Part shown: in pieces, positions 8,083 to 16,449 of the stretch
How the letters are laid out: each line of letters starts with the position of its first letter
How positions within the stretch are numbered: the first letter of the stretch is position 1
DNA from: Pseudomonas frederiksbergensis
GTDB lineage: Bacteria > Pseudomonadota > Gammaproteobacteria > Pseudomonadales > Pseudomonadaceae
Direction: 5' to 3'
Assembly: GCF_001874645.1 (NCBI RefSeq)
Contig: NZ_CP017886.1
Coordinates: forward strand, 3,410,001-3,474,000
DNA length: 64,000 bases
Position numbers and translations under genes: made by a program
Notes under the pieces: model-generated
Told to the model about the DNA's origin: nothing
What the model saw: the letters and a program-made list of their open reading frames with translations, nothing else
The model's database searches: none

Positions 8083-8676
8083 TTAGCTTTTCGGCATCAG
8101 CACTTTGTCGATGACTTGAATCACGCCGTTGGATTGGTACACGTCGTAGGTGGTGATGTCGGCGGTGGCGCCTGTTTCGTCCTTGAGGGTGATGTTGTGC
8201 GGGCCGTTCATCGTCACCCACAGCTTGCCGCCGCTGACGGTGGTGAGTTCGGCTTTACCGCCGCCGGCCTTGATCTGCTGGGCCAACGTCGCCATGTCGA
8301 GTTTGCCGGCGACCACGTGGTAGGTGAGGATGTGAGCCAGCGTGGCTTTGTTGGCGGGTTTGAGCAGGGAATCGACGGTGCCGGCGGGCAGGGCGGCGAA
8401 CGCCGAGTTGACGGGTGCGAACACGGTGAACGGACCTTTACCTTTGAGGGTGTCGACTAGGCCAGCGGCTTTCACCGCAGCGACCAGGGTGGTGTGATCT
8501 GCCGAGTTCACCGCGTTATCGATGATGTCTTTGCTCGGCATCATGGCCTGGCCGCCGACCATCACAGTGTCGTGGCTCATGTCTGCCGCTTGCACGCTGT
8601 TGAGGGTCAAACCGCAGGTCACGGCCAGGCTCAGCAGGCTGGCGATCAATGGGGCTTTAATCGAAGTGCGCTTCAT
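8083..8676 (-). CDS. Secreted fasciclin-domain protein
   Basis: The 197-residue protein has a cleavable signal peptide (MKRTSIKAPLIASLLSLAVT, cleavage near VQAAD). One FAS1 domain follows, with the conserved H1 and H2 boxes GPFTVFAPVNSAFAAL and LTYHVV and the C-terminal VIQVIDKVLMP. FAS1 domains mediate adhesion in the periplasm or outside the cell. It precedes the ECF sigma/anti-sigma pair, which probably controls it. Confidence 0.92.
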   Translation of the reverse strand: MKRTSIKAPLIASLLSLAVTCGLTLNSVQAADMSHDTVMVGGQAMMPSKDIIDNAVNSADHTTLVAAVKAAGLVDTLKGKGPFTVFAPVNSAFAALPAGTVDSLLKPANKATLAHILTYHVVAGKLDMATLAQQIKAGGGKAELTTVSGGKLWVTMNGPHNITLKDETGATADITTYDVYQSNGVIQVIDKVLMPKS

Positions 8677-8900
8677 GGTGATTGTCCTTGGTGAGGAATC
8701 GGCCAGGAATGTCTGTCCGTGTTTGATATACGCAGTCAGGCGAACAGTGGATGCAGCGCATGAATAATATTTTTTAACTAGATTTCAGACGGGCCGGTGC
8801 GGCGCACAATGGACGGGAACAATGAGTGTCGCGGCCAGTCAAACAGCTGGTTTCCACCACCTGATTGCAGGTGGTTTTCAGGGTTAAGGAGTTCGTCTCG

Positions 8901-9464
8901 ATGAAGATTTCACGCGGTTTTGCTTTGGCTTCGCTCATGACCCTGGCGACCAGCCCGGTCTTCGCCGCAGGCTTCAGCCTGAACGATGTGGCCGGTGCCG
9001 TGTCCGGCATGCAGGGCGGCGACAAGACGGCTGCCGCAGCACCGACCCCGCAAGCAGCCGGTCTGTTGAGTGCGCTGAGTTCGCTGAACGTGACGCCAGA
9101 GCAGGCGATTGGCGGCACCGGCGCCATGTTGGGGTTGGCAAAGAATCAGCTGGGTTCGGCCGATTATTCGCAGTTGACTAATAAAGTGCCTGGCCTGGAT
9201 CAGCTGTCGGGCAGCAATGCATTGGGCAGCCTGGGTGGCTTGAGCGGCCTGCTCGGTGGTTCGCCGGGTAAGTCGGCAGGCCTGGACAGCGCGCTGGGCA
9301 ATGTCAAGAACACCAGTGACCTGAACAACGCCTTCACCGCGCTGGGTATGGACAGCGGGATGGTCGGCCAGTTTGCCCCGATCCTTCTGCAATACCTCGG
9401 TCAGCAGGGCGTTGGCGGTTCGTTACTCAATAGTCTCGGCGGGATCTGGGGCGCCGGCGGCTGA
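8901..9464 (+). CDS. DUF2780 exported protein (VcgC/VcgE-like)
   Basis: The 187-residue protein begins with a signal peptide (MKISRGFALASLMTLATSP, cleavage at FAA). Its mature part is rich in Gly, Leu and Ser, with repeated LSGLLGG-like and SLGGLSG elements, as in DUF2780 proteins of Vibrio and Pseudomonas. AAGGA lies 10 bp before the ATG at 8901; the further upstream in-frame start has no ribosome-binding site. Its last 42 bp overlap the convergent acyltransferase gene. The molecular function is unknown. Confidence 0.8.
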   Translation: MKISRGFALASLMTLATSPVFAAGFSLNDVAGAVSGMQGGDKTAAAAPTPQAAGLLSALSSLNVTPEQAIGGTGAMLGLAKNQLGSADYSQLTNKVPGLDQLSGSNALGSLGGLSGLLGGSPGKSAGLDSALGNVKNTSDLNNAFTALGMDSGMVGQFAPILLQYLGQQGVGGSLLNSLGGIWGAGG

Positions 9465-10352
9465 TTCAGCCCGCTCGGCGCGCAAAGCGTCGATGCGTGA
9501 GTCCTTCTCGGTCCAGAGCTGGTTGACCCAGTTCTGGACGCTCTGGCGAAACGCCGGATCGTTTTCGTAATCCCCCTGCCACAACGCAGGTTCCAGCTCA
9601 CGGGTCTTGATGTCGATGATCACCCGCGGCACCGCACCGCTGATCAAGTCCCAGAAACCCGGAATCTTTGCCTGTGGATAAACCACGGTCACATCGAGCA
9701 CTGCATCCAGCTGTTCACCCAACGCCGCCAGGACAAACGCGACGCCGCCTGCCTTGGGCTTGAGTAAGTGTTTGAAGGGCGATTGCTGTTCGGTGCGTTT
9801 GAGCGGGGTGAAACGAGTGCCTTCCAGGTAATTGACCACGCTCACCGGCTGGCGCTTGAACAGCTCGCAGGCAGCTTTGGTGATGTCCAGATCCTTGCCG
9901 TGTAACTCCGGATGCCGGGCCAGAAAGGCTTTGCTGTAGCGCTTCATGAACGGGTAATCCAGCGCCCACCAGGCCAGGCCCAGAAACGGCACCCAGATCA
10001 GCTCTTTCTTCAGGAAGAACTTGAAAAACGGCGTGCGCCGGTTGAGCGTCTGGATCAGCGCCGGGATGTCGACCCAGGACAGGTGATTGCTGATCACCAG
10101 ATAAGAGGTGTCGACCCGCAGGCCTTCGCCGCCGCGAATGTCCCATTGTGTGGGGATGCACAGGGCGAAAATCAGCTTGTCGATTTCGGCCCAGGTTTCG
10201 GCAATCCACATCACCGCCGCGCTGGCATCATCACGAAAACGCCCTGGCAGGAGCAGTTTAAGCAGGGCAAACACCATCAGCGGACCGAACAGGACCAGGG
10301 TGTTGAGTAACAGCAGTAAGGTGACGAAACAGCCGGTGAGCAGGCGGCGCAT
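9423..10352 (-). CDS. PlsC-type acyltransferase (YihG-like)
   Basis: A 309-residue membrane-anchored lysophospholipid acyltransferase family protein. An N-terminal membrane segment (FVTLLLLLNTLVLFGPLMVF) precedes the catalytic NHLSWVD motif (the HX4D box) and the substrate-binding YLEGTRFT motif. It resembles E. coli YihG, which makes lyso-PA acyltransfer products with unusual fatty acids. It is followed by no obvious partner and overlaps the convergent DUF2780 gene end to end. Confidence 0.85.
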   Translation of the reverse strand: MRRLLTGCFVTLLLLLNTLVLFGPLMVFALLKLLLPGRFRDDASAAVMWIAETWAEIDKLIFALCIPTQWDIRGGEGLRVDTSYLVISNHLSWVDIPALIQTLNRRTPFFKFFLKKELIWVPFLGLAWWALDYPFMKRYSKAFLARHPELHGKDLDITKAACELFKRQPVSVVNYLEGTRFTPLKRTEQQSPFKHLLKPKAGGVAFVLAALGEQLDAVLDVTVVYPQAKIPGFWDLISGAVPRVIIDIKTRELEPALWQGDYENDPAFRQSVQNWVNQLWTEKDSRIDALRAERAESAAGAPDPAETIE

Positions 10353-10481
10353 AAATAACTCTTGGAAGCGTTTGGGCGCGCAATGATAAGCAGCTTTGGC
10401 CCAGAGGCCAAATCCGGGTGGCTGACGAATGTTTCACTTGTCTGGGGGTATGTTGGTTCCCTTAAGATTTTGTTAACCCGC

Positions 10482-10553
10482 AAAAGATCGCAGCCTGCGG
10501 CAGCTCCTACAGGAGATCGCGGCGTAGGAGCTGCCGCAGGCTGCGATCTTTTG
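10482..10553 (+). repeat. REP-type inverted repeat
   Basis: Arms AAAAGATCGCAGCCTGCGGC and GCCGCAGGCTGCGATCTTTT enclose CTCCTAC..GTAGGAG. It lies in the divergent region between the acyltransferase and the RimB-like gene. Confidence 0.9.
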
Positions 10554-10630
10554 ATCTTCAACGATGCCGAACGAATTCAAAGGCAGCGGTCTAAAATCCC
10601 GCTGTCCCTCTTCCGAAGGAAAACCATTAC

Positions 10631-11134
10631 GTGAAATCTGTCCTCGCCTTGTTGTCCCTTCTGGCCCTGCCGGTCATGGCCGCCGAGCCGACCCTGTATG
10701 GCCGTTACGAGTACATCAAGCTGCCGGAAATCGGTGGTCAGGTCCTCAAGGCCAAGATGGACACAGGCGCGCTGACGGCTTCCCTGTCGGCCAAGGACAT
10801 CGAAACCTTCACCCGCGATGGCGAAGACTGGGTGCGCTTCCGTCTGGGCACCAAGGATGCAAGCAGCAAGGTCTTCGAACACAAAGTCTTGCGGATCAGC
10901 AAAATCAAAAGCCGCGCCGACGAGGACGATGAAAAGGACGTGGCCGACGTCGCCAAGCGTCCAGTTGTCGAGCTGGAGCTGTGCCTGGGCAGCATCAAGC
11001 GCACGGTGGAGGTCAACCTGACCGACCGCAGCAGTTTCAATTACCCGCTGCTGATCGGTGCCAAGGCATTACGTGAGTTTGGCGCGGCGGTGAACCCGGC
11101 CAGACGCTTCGTCGCGGATAAGCCTGACTGCTGA
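10631..11134 (+). CDS. Retropepsin-like aspartic protease of the RimB/DUF785 family
   Basis: A 167-residue protein with a predicted signal peptide (MKSVLALLSLLALPVMAAEP) and a GTG start behind GAAGGA. The fold signature is the active-site KMDTGALTASL, with a second conserved block SSFNYPLLIGAKALREFG. The family was long annotated as ATP-dependent zinc protease; RimB members are monomer-per-active-site retropepsins. The signal peptide suggests a periplasmic member rather than the cytoplasmic RimB of the rimABK operon. Confidence 0.85.
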   Translation: MKSVLALLSLLALPVMAAEPTLYGRYEYIKLPEIGGQVLKAKMDTGALTASLSAKDIETFTRDGEDWVRFRLGTKDASSKVFEHKVLRISKIKSRADEDDEKDVADVAKRPVVELELCLGSIKRTVEVNLTDRSSFNYPLLIGAKALREFGAAVNPARRFVADKPDC

Positions 11135-11171
11135 GTGCATGGCAGCACTGCGACCAATGAAGTGGTTTCAC

Positions 11172-12263
11172 CTACGGTTGGCGAATATCAGTTATTGCCT
11201 GTTCATATGACGGTGGATGTCTGTTAATCGGTGGAAATTCTGCTAAAGATGATTGATTTTGTGCATAGGGTGGTGGAGGTCCGTTACGCGGTAAACTTGT
11301 TGGCGGTGATTGAATTAGTTCGTAAGGTGGCGGGGACTCGTAATCCGGTAAAGCCATGCCCCTTCTCGTGTGGGTTGAATGGTTCAGCGTACTTGCGGCC
11401 TGTTGCGAGCGTGAGGAGTAACTTCCATCGAAAGAGTTTGTTGATGCGGAAGACATCGATCTTGCGTGCCTTTGAGGCCGGGTTTGAGTGGGTTGCATCG
11501 CGTTCCGTGGGGATAATCCGTGATGCAATGAGTTTTGTAGCGCTGTTCTTCTTTGGATTGCGCTTCGCTTCAACAAGCTTAAGGCAGTTGATCCTCCTAC
11601 CCCTGCGCCTAAAATAAAGAGTGTAAGGCCGCTAACTACCATTGCGGGATCCTTTTCAGACTTGATTATCATTACCATGCCCCCAACGGTCGCGGCTACG
11701 GTTGCCAGTCCAACGATAACTGGAACTACCCAACGGCCTGTTGGATCTCTTTGATTCACCGGATTGCCCTGGCAATACGTATACGGATTCACGCCACCTT
11801 TCCCAAACGGACTCGAACTATCCGCACTGTTAAACCGCATCATCACTGGATTGAACTGCCGATAGCCGTTCCCCAAATGATAATGCCCGGTCACCGGATC
11901 CGGCCGTTCGCCGTTGAAGCCCAGCAAACTGAGCAAGCCGTTTTCCGCTGGGCGATGGCCGTAGGGCGTGTAGGCGAGGGGATGGGGCTGAGTCGTGTTG
12001 AGGGTGTTCAACACCGAACGCTGTTGATCAGTCGCCAGCAGGGTGGTATCGCGCCTACCACTCTGAGACTGCTGTTGTCCCAACAACTGATCTTCATGCT
12101 GGAAAACACTGGTCTGCATCAGGCCTTGGATTTCAGTTGCCAATCGGCTCTTGCAATAAAAGCGCTGGGTATCAGCTTCAGCGGATGGCGCACACTCCAC
12201 CAAGCGGTCCAGCGGATCGTAATGGTAGCGACACAGTATGGTTTCGCGAGGTGAGGCAGACAT
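11172..12263 (-). CDS. Orphan Rhs-core protein 2 with membrane segments and a PPxY-bearing tail
   Basis: The 363-residue protein has an Rhs-associated core at residues 1-176 (ATDQQRSVLN, YTPYGHRP, GFNGERPDPVTGHYHLGNGY, FGKGGVNPYTYCQGNPVN). Two hydrophobic segments follow (about 178-199 and 207-231), then a Ser/Thr/Gln-rich linker (240-300). The Pro-rich tail carries three PPxY motifs at residues 311-314, 330-333 and 350-353. The long N-terminal YD-repeat shell and secretion domain of complete Rhs proteins are missing, and no VgrG or PAAR gene lies nearby. The tail differs completely from that of the paralogue at 4932-5980. Function is unknown; a toxin or effector delivered or membrane-inserted after processing is possible. 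Confidence 0.85.
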   Translation of the reverse strand: MSASPRETILCRYHYDPLDRLVECAPSAEADTQRFYCKSRLATEIQGLMQTSVFQHEDQLLGQQQSQSGRRDTTLLATDQQRSVLNTLNTTQPHPLAYTPYGHRPAENGLLSLLGFNGERPDPVTGHYHLGNGYRQFNPVMMRFNSADSSSPFGKGGVNPYTYCQGNPVNQRDPTGRWVVPVIVGLATVAATVGGMVMIIKSEKDPAMVVSGLTLFILGAGVGGSTALSLLKRSAIQRRTALQNSLHHGLSPRNAMQPTQTRPQRHARSMSSASTNSFDGSYSSRSQQAASTLNHSTHTRRGMALPDYESPPPYELIQSPPTSLPRNGPPPPYAQNQSSLAEFPPINRHPPSYEQAITDIRQP

Positions 12264-12324
12264 TGGCTGAACTCCGAAAAAGGTCCATAAAGTCGGGCCT
12301 TGAGCATCGGAGTTTTTTCAGCTT

Positions 12325-12347
12325 TTGCCTACTATCAGAACTGCTAG
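12325..12347 (-). promoter_or_regulatory. Conserved upstream element of the Rhs-core genes, copy 2
   Basis: Identical over 23 bp to 6041-6063 and at the same distance (62 bp) from its Rhs-core gene. It probably lies in the promoter shared by the family. Confidence 0.6.
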
Positions 12348-12362
12348 TCTTTCACCCCCGAT

Positions 12363-12992
12363 TCAAACCTTCGGCATCGTCGCCAACATCGAAGCCCGTT
12401 GACTCACCTCGAAATACCACGCCGCCAACTGCGGATTCGCCTCACGCCAATCCAGATCCGAATGGCGCAGATCCAGATACCCCAACGCACACGCCACGCT
12501 GATCGCCGCGACGTCGAAATGGCTGGTCAGCTCGGCGATGGCCTCGGCTTCCAGCACCGTCAAGGCACGGCGAATCTTGTCGCGCTGGGCGTCGAGCCAT
12601 TGGTCCCAGTGTTTCTCCGGGGCGCGCAGGGCGACTTCGTAACGGATCATCACCGAAGCGTCCATGATCCCGTCGGCCAGCGCGGCCAGGGTCAGGCGCC
12701 GCCAGCGTGCCGGGCCTTCCCGAGGGATCAACGGGTTACCGACATGTTGCTGGTCGAGGTAGTCGAGGATCACCCGGCTGTCGTACAACACGTTACCGTC
12801 GGCCAGGCGCAGCGCCGGGATCTTGCCCAGCGGGTTGTCCTGGTTCAGCGCGGCATCGGGGCTGACCGGGCTCAGTTGGCTGTGTTGCAGCGCCACGCGG
12901 TCCAGTTGAGCGGTTTCATGCAGCAGCACCATCACTTTGCGCACGTAAGGCGAAGCAGGGTTGTGGAACAAGGTCATGCTGGGGGCGGACAT
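12363..12992 (-). CDS. Glutathione S-transferase family protein
   Basis: The 209-residue protein has an N-terminal thioredoxin-like domain (TLFHNPASPYVRKVMVLLHE, then NPLGKIPALRLADGNVLYDS with the cis-Pro and glutathione-binding DS). An all-helical C-terminal domain follows (EAIAELTSHFDVAAISVACALGYLD). The Ser in SPYVRK is the likely glutathione-activating residue. I chose the ATG at 12992 because GAGGA lies 6 bp before it. Substrate is unknown. Confidence 0.88.
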   Translation of the reverse strand: MSAPSMTLFHNPASPYVRKVMVLLHETAQLDRVALQHSQLSPVSPDAALNQDNPLGKIPALRLADGNVLYDSRVILDYLDQQHVGNPLIPREGPARWRRLTLAALADGIMDASVMIRYEVALRAPEKHWDQWLDAQRDKIRRALTVLEAEAIAELTSHFDVAAISVACALGYLDLRHSDLDWREANPQLAAWYFEVSQRASMLATMPKV

Positions 12993-13106
12993 GGACATTC
13001 CTCGGCGGTATTCAGGGAACAAGGGCAAGAGGTCTAGCCTAGTAAGTTCCGGTGCGACTGGCGAGGGGTTTGAGGGTGCGATGAGACCAAATCAGACGCT
13101 GAACAC

Positions 13107-13814
13107 CTAAAACGAATGGCTTTGCTGTCGGCGTTTCCACTGGCTCAACCGCTGTTGCAAATTCAATGGACTGTGAATCTGCTGCGCTCGTGCGCGGTTG
13201 AACAGGATCAACGCTAACTCAGCCGTCGCCATGGCATCGGCGCTGGCGTTATGGCGCTCGAAAACTTGCAGCTTGAACCAGTTGATCCAGTCGTCCAGCC
13301 CGGCTTCGCGGATGTTCGCCTGTGGGCACAGCAGCGGGGCCATGTCGGCAACGTCGATAAACGGATGCTGCAAGCGATAACCCAGGCTGTCCTTCAAGGC
13401 GCGACCGAGCATGTGCTGGTCGAACGGCGCATGAAACGCCAGCAATGGACTGTCACCGACGAACGCCATGAAATCCAGCAAAGCGTCCCGCGGATCAGTG
13501 CCAGCGGCAATCGCGCTCGGGCCCAGGCCGTGAAGCAACACACTAGGCCCCGGTTTATGGTCACTGCGCTGCAAGGTTCGCTCGAACTGCTGACTGAAAT
13601 CGATCGCGCCGTCTTCGATCACCACGGCACCGATCGACAGCACTACGTCCTTGTTCAGGTTCAACCCGGTGGTTTCCAGATCGACCACCACCCAGCGTTG
13701 TTCGCGAAGGCTGCATTCGCCCAGCGTCTGGGCACTCGGCAGTTGTTCCAGGCGCTGTTGCTGCTCAGCCGTTAACGTCGGGCCGGCAGGGCGCAGCCAG
13801 GAAAACAGCTTCAT
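13107..13814 (-). CDS. 3'-5' exonuclease, DEDDh (DnaQ-like)
   Basis: The 235-residue protein has all DEDDh motifs: Exo I VVDLETTGLNL, Exo II around LAFHAPFDQHML, and Exo III HNASADAMATAEL. It resembles the proofreading subunit of DNA polymerase III but is shorter and has no polymerase-binding tail. Its ATG overlaps the stop of the upstream cNMP/CBS/DUF294 gene by 4 bp. The two are thus one translational unit, a pairing common in Pseudomonas and typically found near acetate-use genes. Confidence 0.9.
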   Translation of the reverse strand: MKLFSWLRPAGPTLTAEQQQRLEQLPSAQTLGECSLREQRWVVVDLETTGLNLNKDVVLSIGAVVIEDGAIDFSQQFERTLQRSDHKPGPSVLLHGLGPSAIAAGTDPRDALLDFMAFVGDSPLLAFHAPFDQHMLGRALKDSLGYRLQHPFIDVADMAPLLCPQANIREAGLDDWINWFKLQVFERHNASADAMATAELALILFNRARAQQIHSPLNLQQRLSQWKRRQQSHSF

Positions 13815-15745
13815 AGCTGATACCGCAGGGCCAGGCTGCTTTGCAGGCGTTGGGCCTGACGCAGGGACTCACGCAGGATTCGCCGGTCCAGATGATTCAA
13901 GCTGTCCGGATCGACCCGGTTGGAATAGGGCAAATTCTCACGGGTCTGTCGCTGATGCTGCTGCATGCGGGTTTGCTGGATGAAGTGATAGGCCTCCTCA
14001 TAGGCCGCACCGTCGAGCGGCTCGATGACTTTTTTGGCCACCAGTTGGCGAAAGCGCTCCAAGGTATTGTTGGCCCCGATGTCATGGGCCAGCGCCAATA
14101 GCCGGGCACCGTCGACAAAAGGGGTCAGCCCTTGGACTTTCAGATCGAGGGTGGCTTTTTCGCCGTTCTTTTTCGCCAGTACAAACTCGCGGAAACGCCC
14201 CACGGGCGGCCGTTGGCGCAGGGCATTTTCGGCCAGCATGCGCTGGAACAGCCGATTGTCCGCCACTTGATCAAGAATCGCGCGGCGCAACTGCTCGCAG
14301 CCTTGCTCATCGCCCCAGACCACCCGCAGGTCGAAGTAGATGCTCGACCCGAGCAAATTTTCGGGCGTTGCTTCGCGGATAAACGCCGCAAACCGGCGCG
14401 CCCATTCGGCACGGGACAAACACAGCTCCGGGTTGCCGGCCATGATATTGCCCTTGCACAGGGTAAAGCCGCAGAGCGCCAGGCACTGGTTGATTTGCTG
14501 GGCGATCGGCAACAGCTTGCTGCGAATCTCGGCCGCCTGCACCGCATCACGCGCTTCGAAGAGAATGCCGTTGTCCTGATCGGTGTGCAGCGTCTGCTCG
14601 CGGCGGCCTTCGCTGCCGAAGCACAGCCAGCTGAACGGTACGCCGGGATCGCCTTTATCTGCCAGTGTCAGCTCGATGACCCGGCACACGGTGTGATCGT
14701 TGAGCAAGGTGATGATGTGGGTGATTTGGGTCGAGGACGCGCCGTGGGCGAGCATGCGTTCGACCAGTTGGCCAATTTCACCGCGCATCGCCACCAGGTT
14801 TTCCACCCGCGGCGCGCTACGAATGGCGCGTGCCAGGTGCACCAGATCGACGCGTTGCAGGGAAAACAGATCGCGTTCCGAGACCACGCCGCACAACCGT
14901 TGGTCTTTCACCAGGCAGACGTGGGCGATATGCCGCTCGGTCATGGCGATAGCCGCATCGAATGCGCTGTGGTCCGGCGTTAGGGAAAACGGCGCCTGGA
15001 TCATGTGCCGCTCGATGGACTGGTTGAAGTCGCAGGTGCCGTCGGCAACCACCTGACGCAAGTCGCGCAAAGTGAAAATCCCCAGTGGGGCTTTTTGCTC
15101 ATCGACCACCACGATGCTGCCGACCTGTTGCTCGTGCATCAGGGTCACGGCTTCGCGCAGTGGGGTCATCGGGCTACAGGTCACGGGATGACGCATTGCC
15201 AATTCGCCGAGGCGGGTATTGAGCGAGTACTGGGTGCCGAGGGTTTCCACGGCTTTTTGCTGGACTTGCTGATTGACCTGATCGAGCAGGCTGCTGACGC
15301 CACGCAGGGCAAAGTCGCGAAACGTGCTGGAAAGAGCGAACAACTTGATGAAGGCCAGCTTGTTCAGCTGTAGGCAAAAGGTGTCTTCGGCGGCCAGGTG
15401 TTCGGTGCGGGTCGCGCGCTCACCCAGCAGTGCGGCGAGGGGGAAACACTCGCCGGTGGTGATTTCGAAGGTGGTTTCGGTGCCGCCCTTGGCTGTGTGC
15501 GGACGTTCGCCGACCACCCGGCCTTGTTTGACGATGTAAAAGTGCTCAACCGGTCCGTCCGCGGGCTTGATGATGCTGTCGCCGGGGCCGTAGAAGCGCA
15601 GTTGGCATTGTTCGACCAAGTAGGCCAGGTGCGCGTGTTCCATCTGATTGAACGGCGGGAAACGCTGAAGGAACTGCAAGGTGCCCTGGATGTTCTGCAA
15701 CACCGCGGTTTTCCCTGCCTGGGTGAAGGCATCCGCTTTACTCAT
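13811..15745 (-). CDS. cNMP-binding / CBS / DUF294 nucleotidyltransferase-like signalling protein
   Basis: A 644-residue soluble protein built of a cyclic-nucleotide-binding domain (about residues 25-150), a CBS pair (about 180-300; MRHPVTCSPMTPLREAVTLM) and a DUF294 nucleotidyltransferase-like domain with GSEGRREQTLHTDQDNG. A DUF294 C-terminal helical domain ends it. The layout matches COG2905, predicted sensors that transfer a nucleotide or bind one. I used the ATG at 15745 (MSKADAFT). It is coupled to the exonuclease gene downstream. Confidence 0.88.
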   Translation of the reverse strand: MSKADAFTQAGKTAVLQNIQGTLQFLQRFPPFNQMEHAHLAYLVEQCQLRFYGPGDSIIKPADGPVEHFYIVKQGRVVGERPHTAKGGTETTFEITTGECFPLAALLGERATRTEHLAAEDTFCLQLNKLAFIKLFALSSTFRDFALRGVSSLLDQVNQQVQQKAVETLGTQYSLNTRLGELAMRHPVTCSPMTPLREAVTLMHEQQVGSIVVVDEQKAPLGIFTLRDLRQVVADGTCDFNQSIERHMIQAPFSLTPDHSAFDAAIAMTERHIAHVCLVKDQRLCGVVSERDLFSLQRVDLVHLARAIRSAPRVENLVAMRGEIGQLVERMLAHGASSTQITHIITLLNDHTVCRVIELTLADKGDPGVPFSWLCFGSEGRREQTLHTDQDNGILFEARDAVQAAEIRSKLLPIAQQINQCLALCGFTLCKGNIMAGNPELCLSRAEWARRFAAFIREATPENLLGSSIYFDLRVVWGDEQGCEQLRRAILDQVADNRLFQRMLAENALRQRPPVGRFREFVLAKKNGEKATLDLKVQGLTPFVDGARLLALAHDIGANNTLERFRQLVAKKVIEPLDGAAYEEAYHFIQQTRMQQHQRQTRENLPYSNRVDPDSLNHLDRRILRESLRQAQRLQSSLALRYQL

Positions 15746-15996
15746 AACCATGACCGCAGTCTTTTTCGATGTGTTGTTGTCGGAGTCACTGCCATGGTCG
15801 GCCCCTGCGCGAAGAGTGCCCATTGGACGTAAGTCTAGGTACACAAAGCGAGGTTTCGGAAATGCCCTACGCTATAGGTGCGCAAACCGCTGGTTGGCCC
15901 ACTTGGAAAACAATCCGGCGCAGCGCACATTTAAGTTCTGCTTAGCGATGTCCGACCATGGTGCTAGGGGATTGATCTGAACATGTAGAGAGATTT

Positions 15997-16443
15997 ATGT
16001 CTGACCACGATATTTTGAGCGATGCCGAGCGTGAAGCGTTGAATGCAGTCATGCACGAACCGGATTTGCCGGCACAACGTGTGCTGATCGTCGATGACGA
16101 CAAGGACGCGCGTGAGCTGCTTTCGGAAATTCTTGCGCTTGATGGCATCCGCAGCATGACGGCAGCCAGTGGCGAAATCGCACTCAAACTGTTGGACTCG
16201 AACAAGTCGATCGGTTTGCTCATCACGGATCTGCGGATGCGTCACATCAATGGTCTGGAACTGGTCCGTGAAGTGCGTGAGTCGGAACGGGCGGCATTGC
16301 CGATCATCATCGTTTCCGGTGACGCCAAAGCCCGCGATGTCATCGATGCCATGCACTTGAGCGTGGTGGATTTTCTGCTCAAGCCCATCGATAGCAAAGA
16401 GCTATTGGCACTGGTCAAGCATCAGTTGGGGATGGCGCCTTAG
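15997..16443 (+). CDS. Single-domain response regulator
   Basis: A 148-residue CheY-like receiver without an output domain. The acidic cluster DDDKD (residues 33-37), the phosphoacceptor Asp in LLITDLRMRHING (residue 78) and the Lys in DFLLKPID are all present. A 25-residue N-terminal extension precedes the receiver. No histidine kinase lies next to it, so the partner is unknown. Confidence 0.9.
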   Translation: MSDHDILSDAEREALNAVMHEPDLPAQRVLIVDDDKDARELLSEILALDGIRSMTAASGEIALKLLDSNKSIGLLITDLRMRHINGLELVREVRESERAALPIIIVSGDAKARDVIDAMHLSVVDFLLKPIDSKELLALVKHQLGMAP

Positions 16444-16449
16444 GGTTTT

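Noticed and set aside
11231..11617. A 128-codon forward frame in Rhs-core gene 2
   Set aside because: Antisense to the Pro-rich tail; no ribosome-binding site and no family resemblance.
13841..14983. Several forward frames of 80-280 codons within the DUF294 gene
   Set aside because: All antisense shadows; the minus strand carries intact cNMP, CBS and nucleotidyltransferase motifs throughout.
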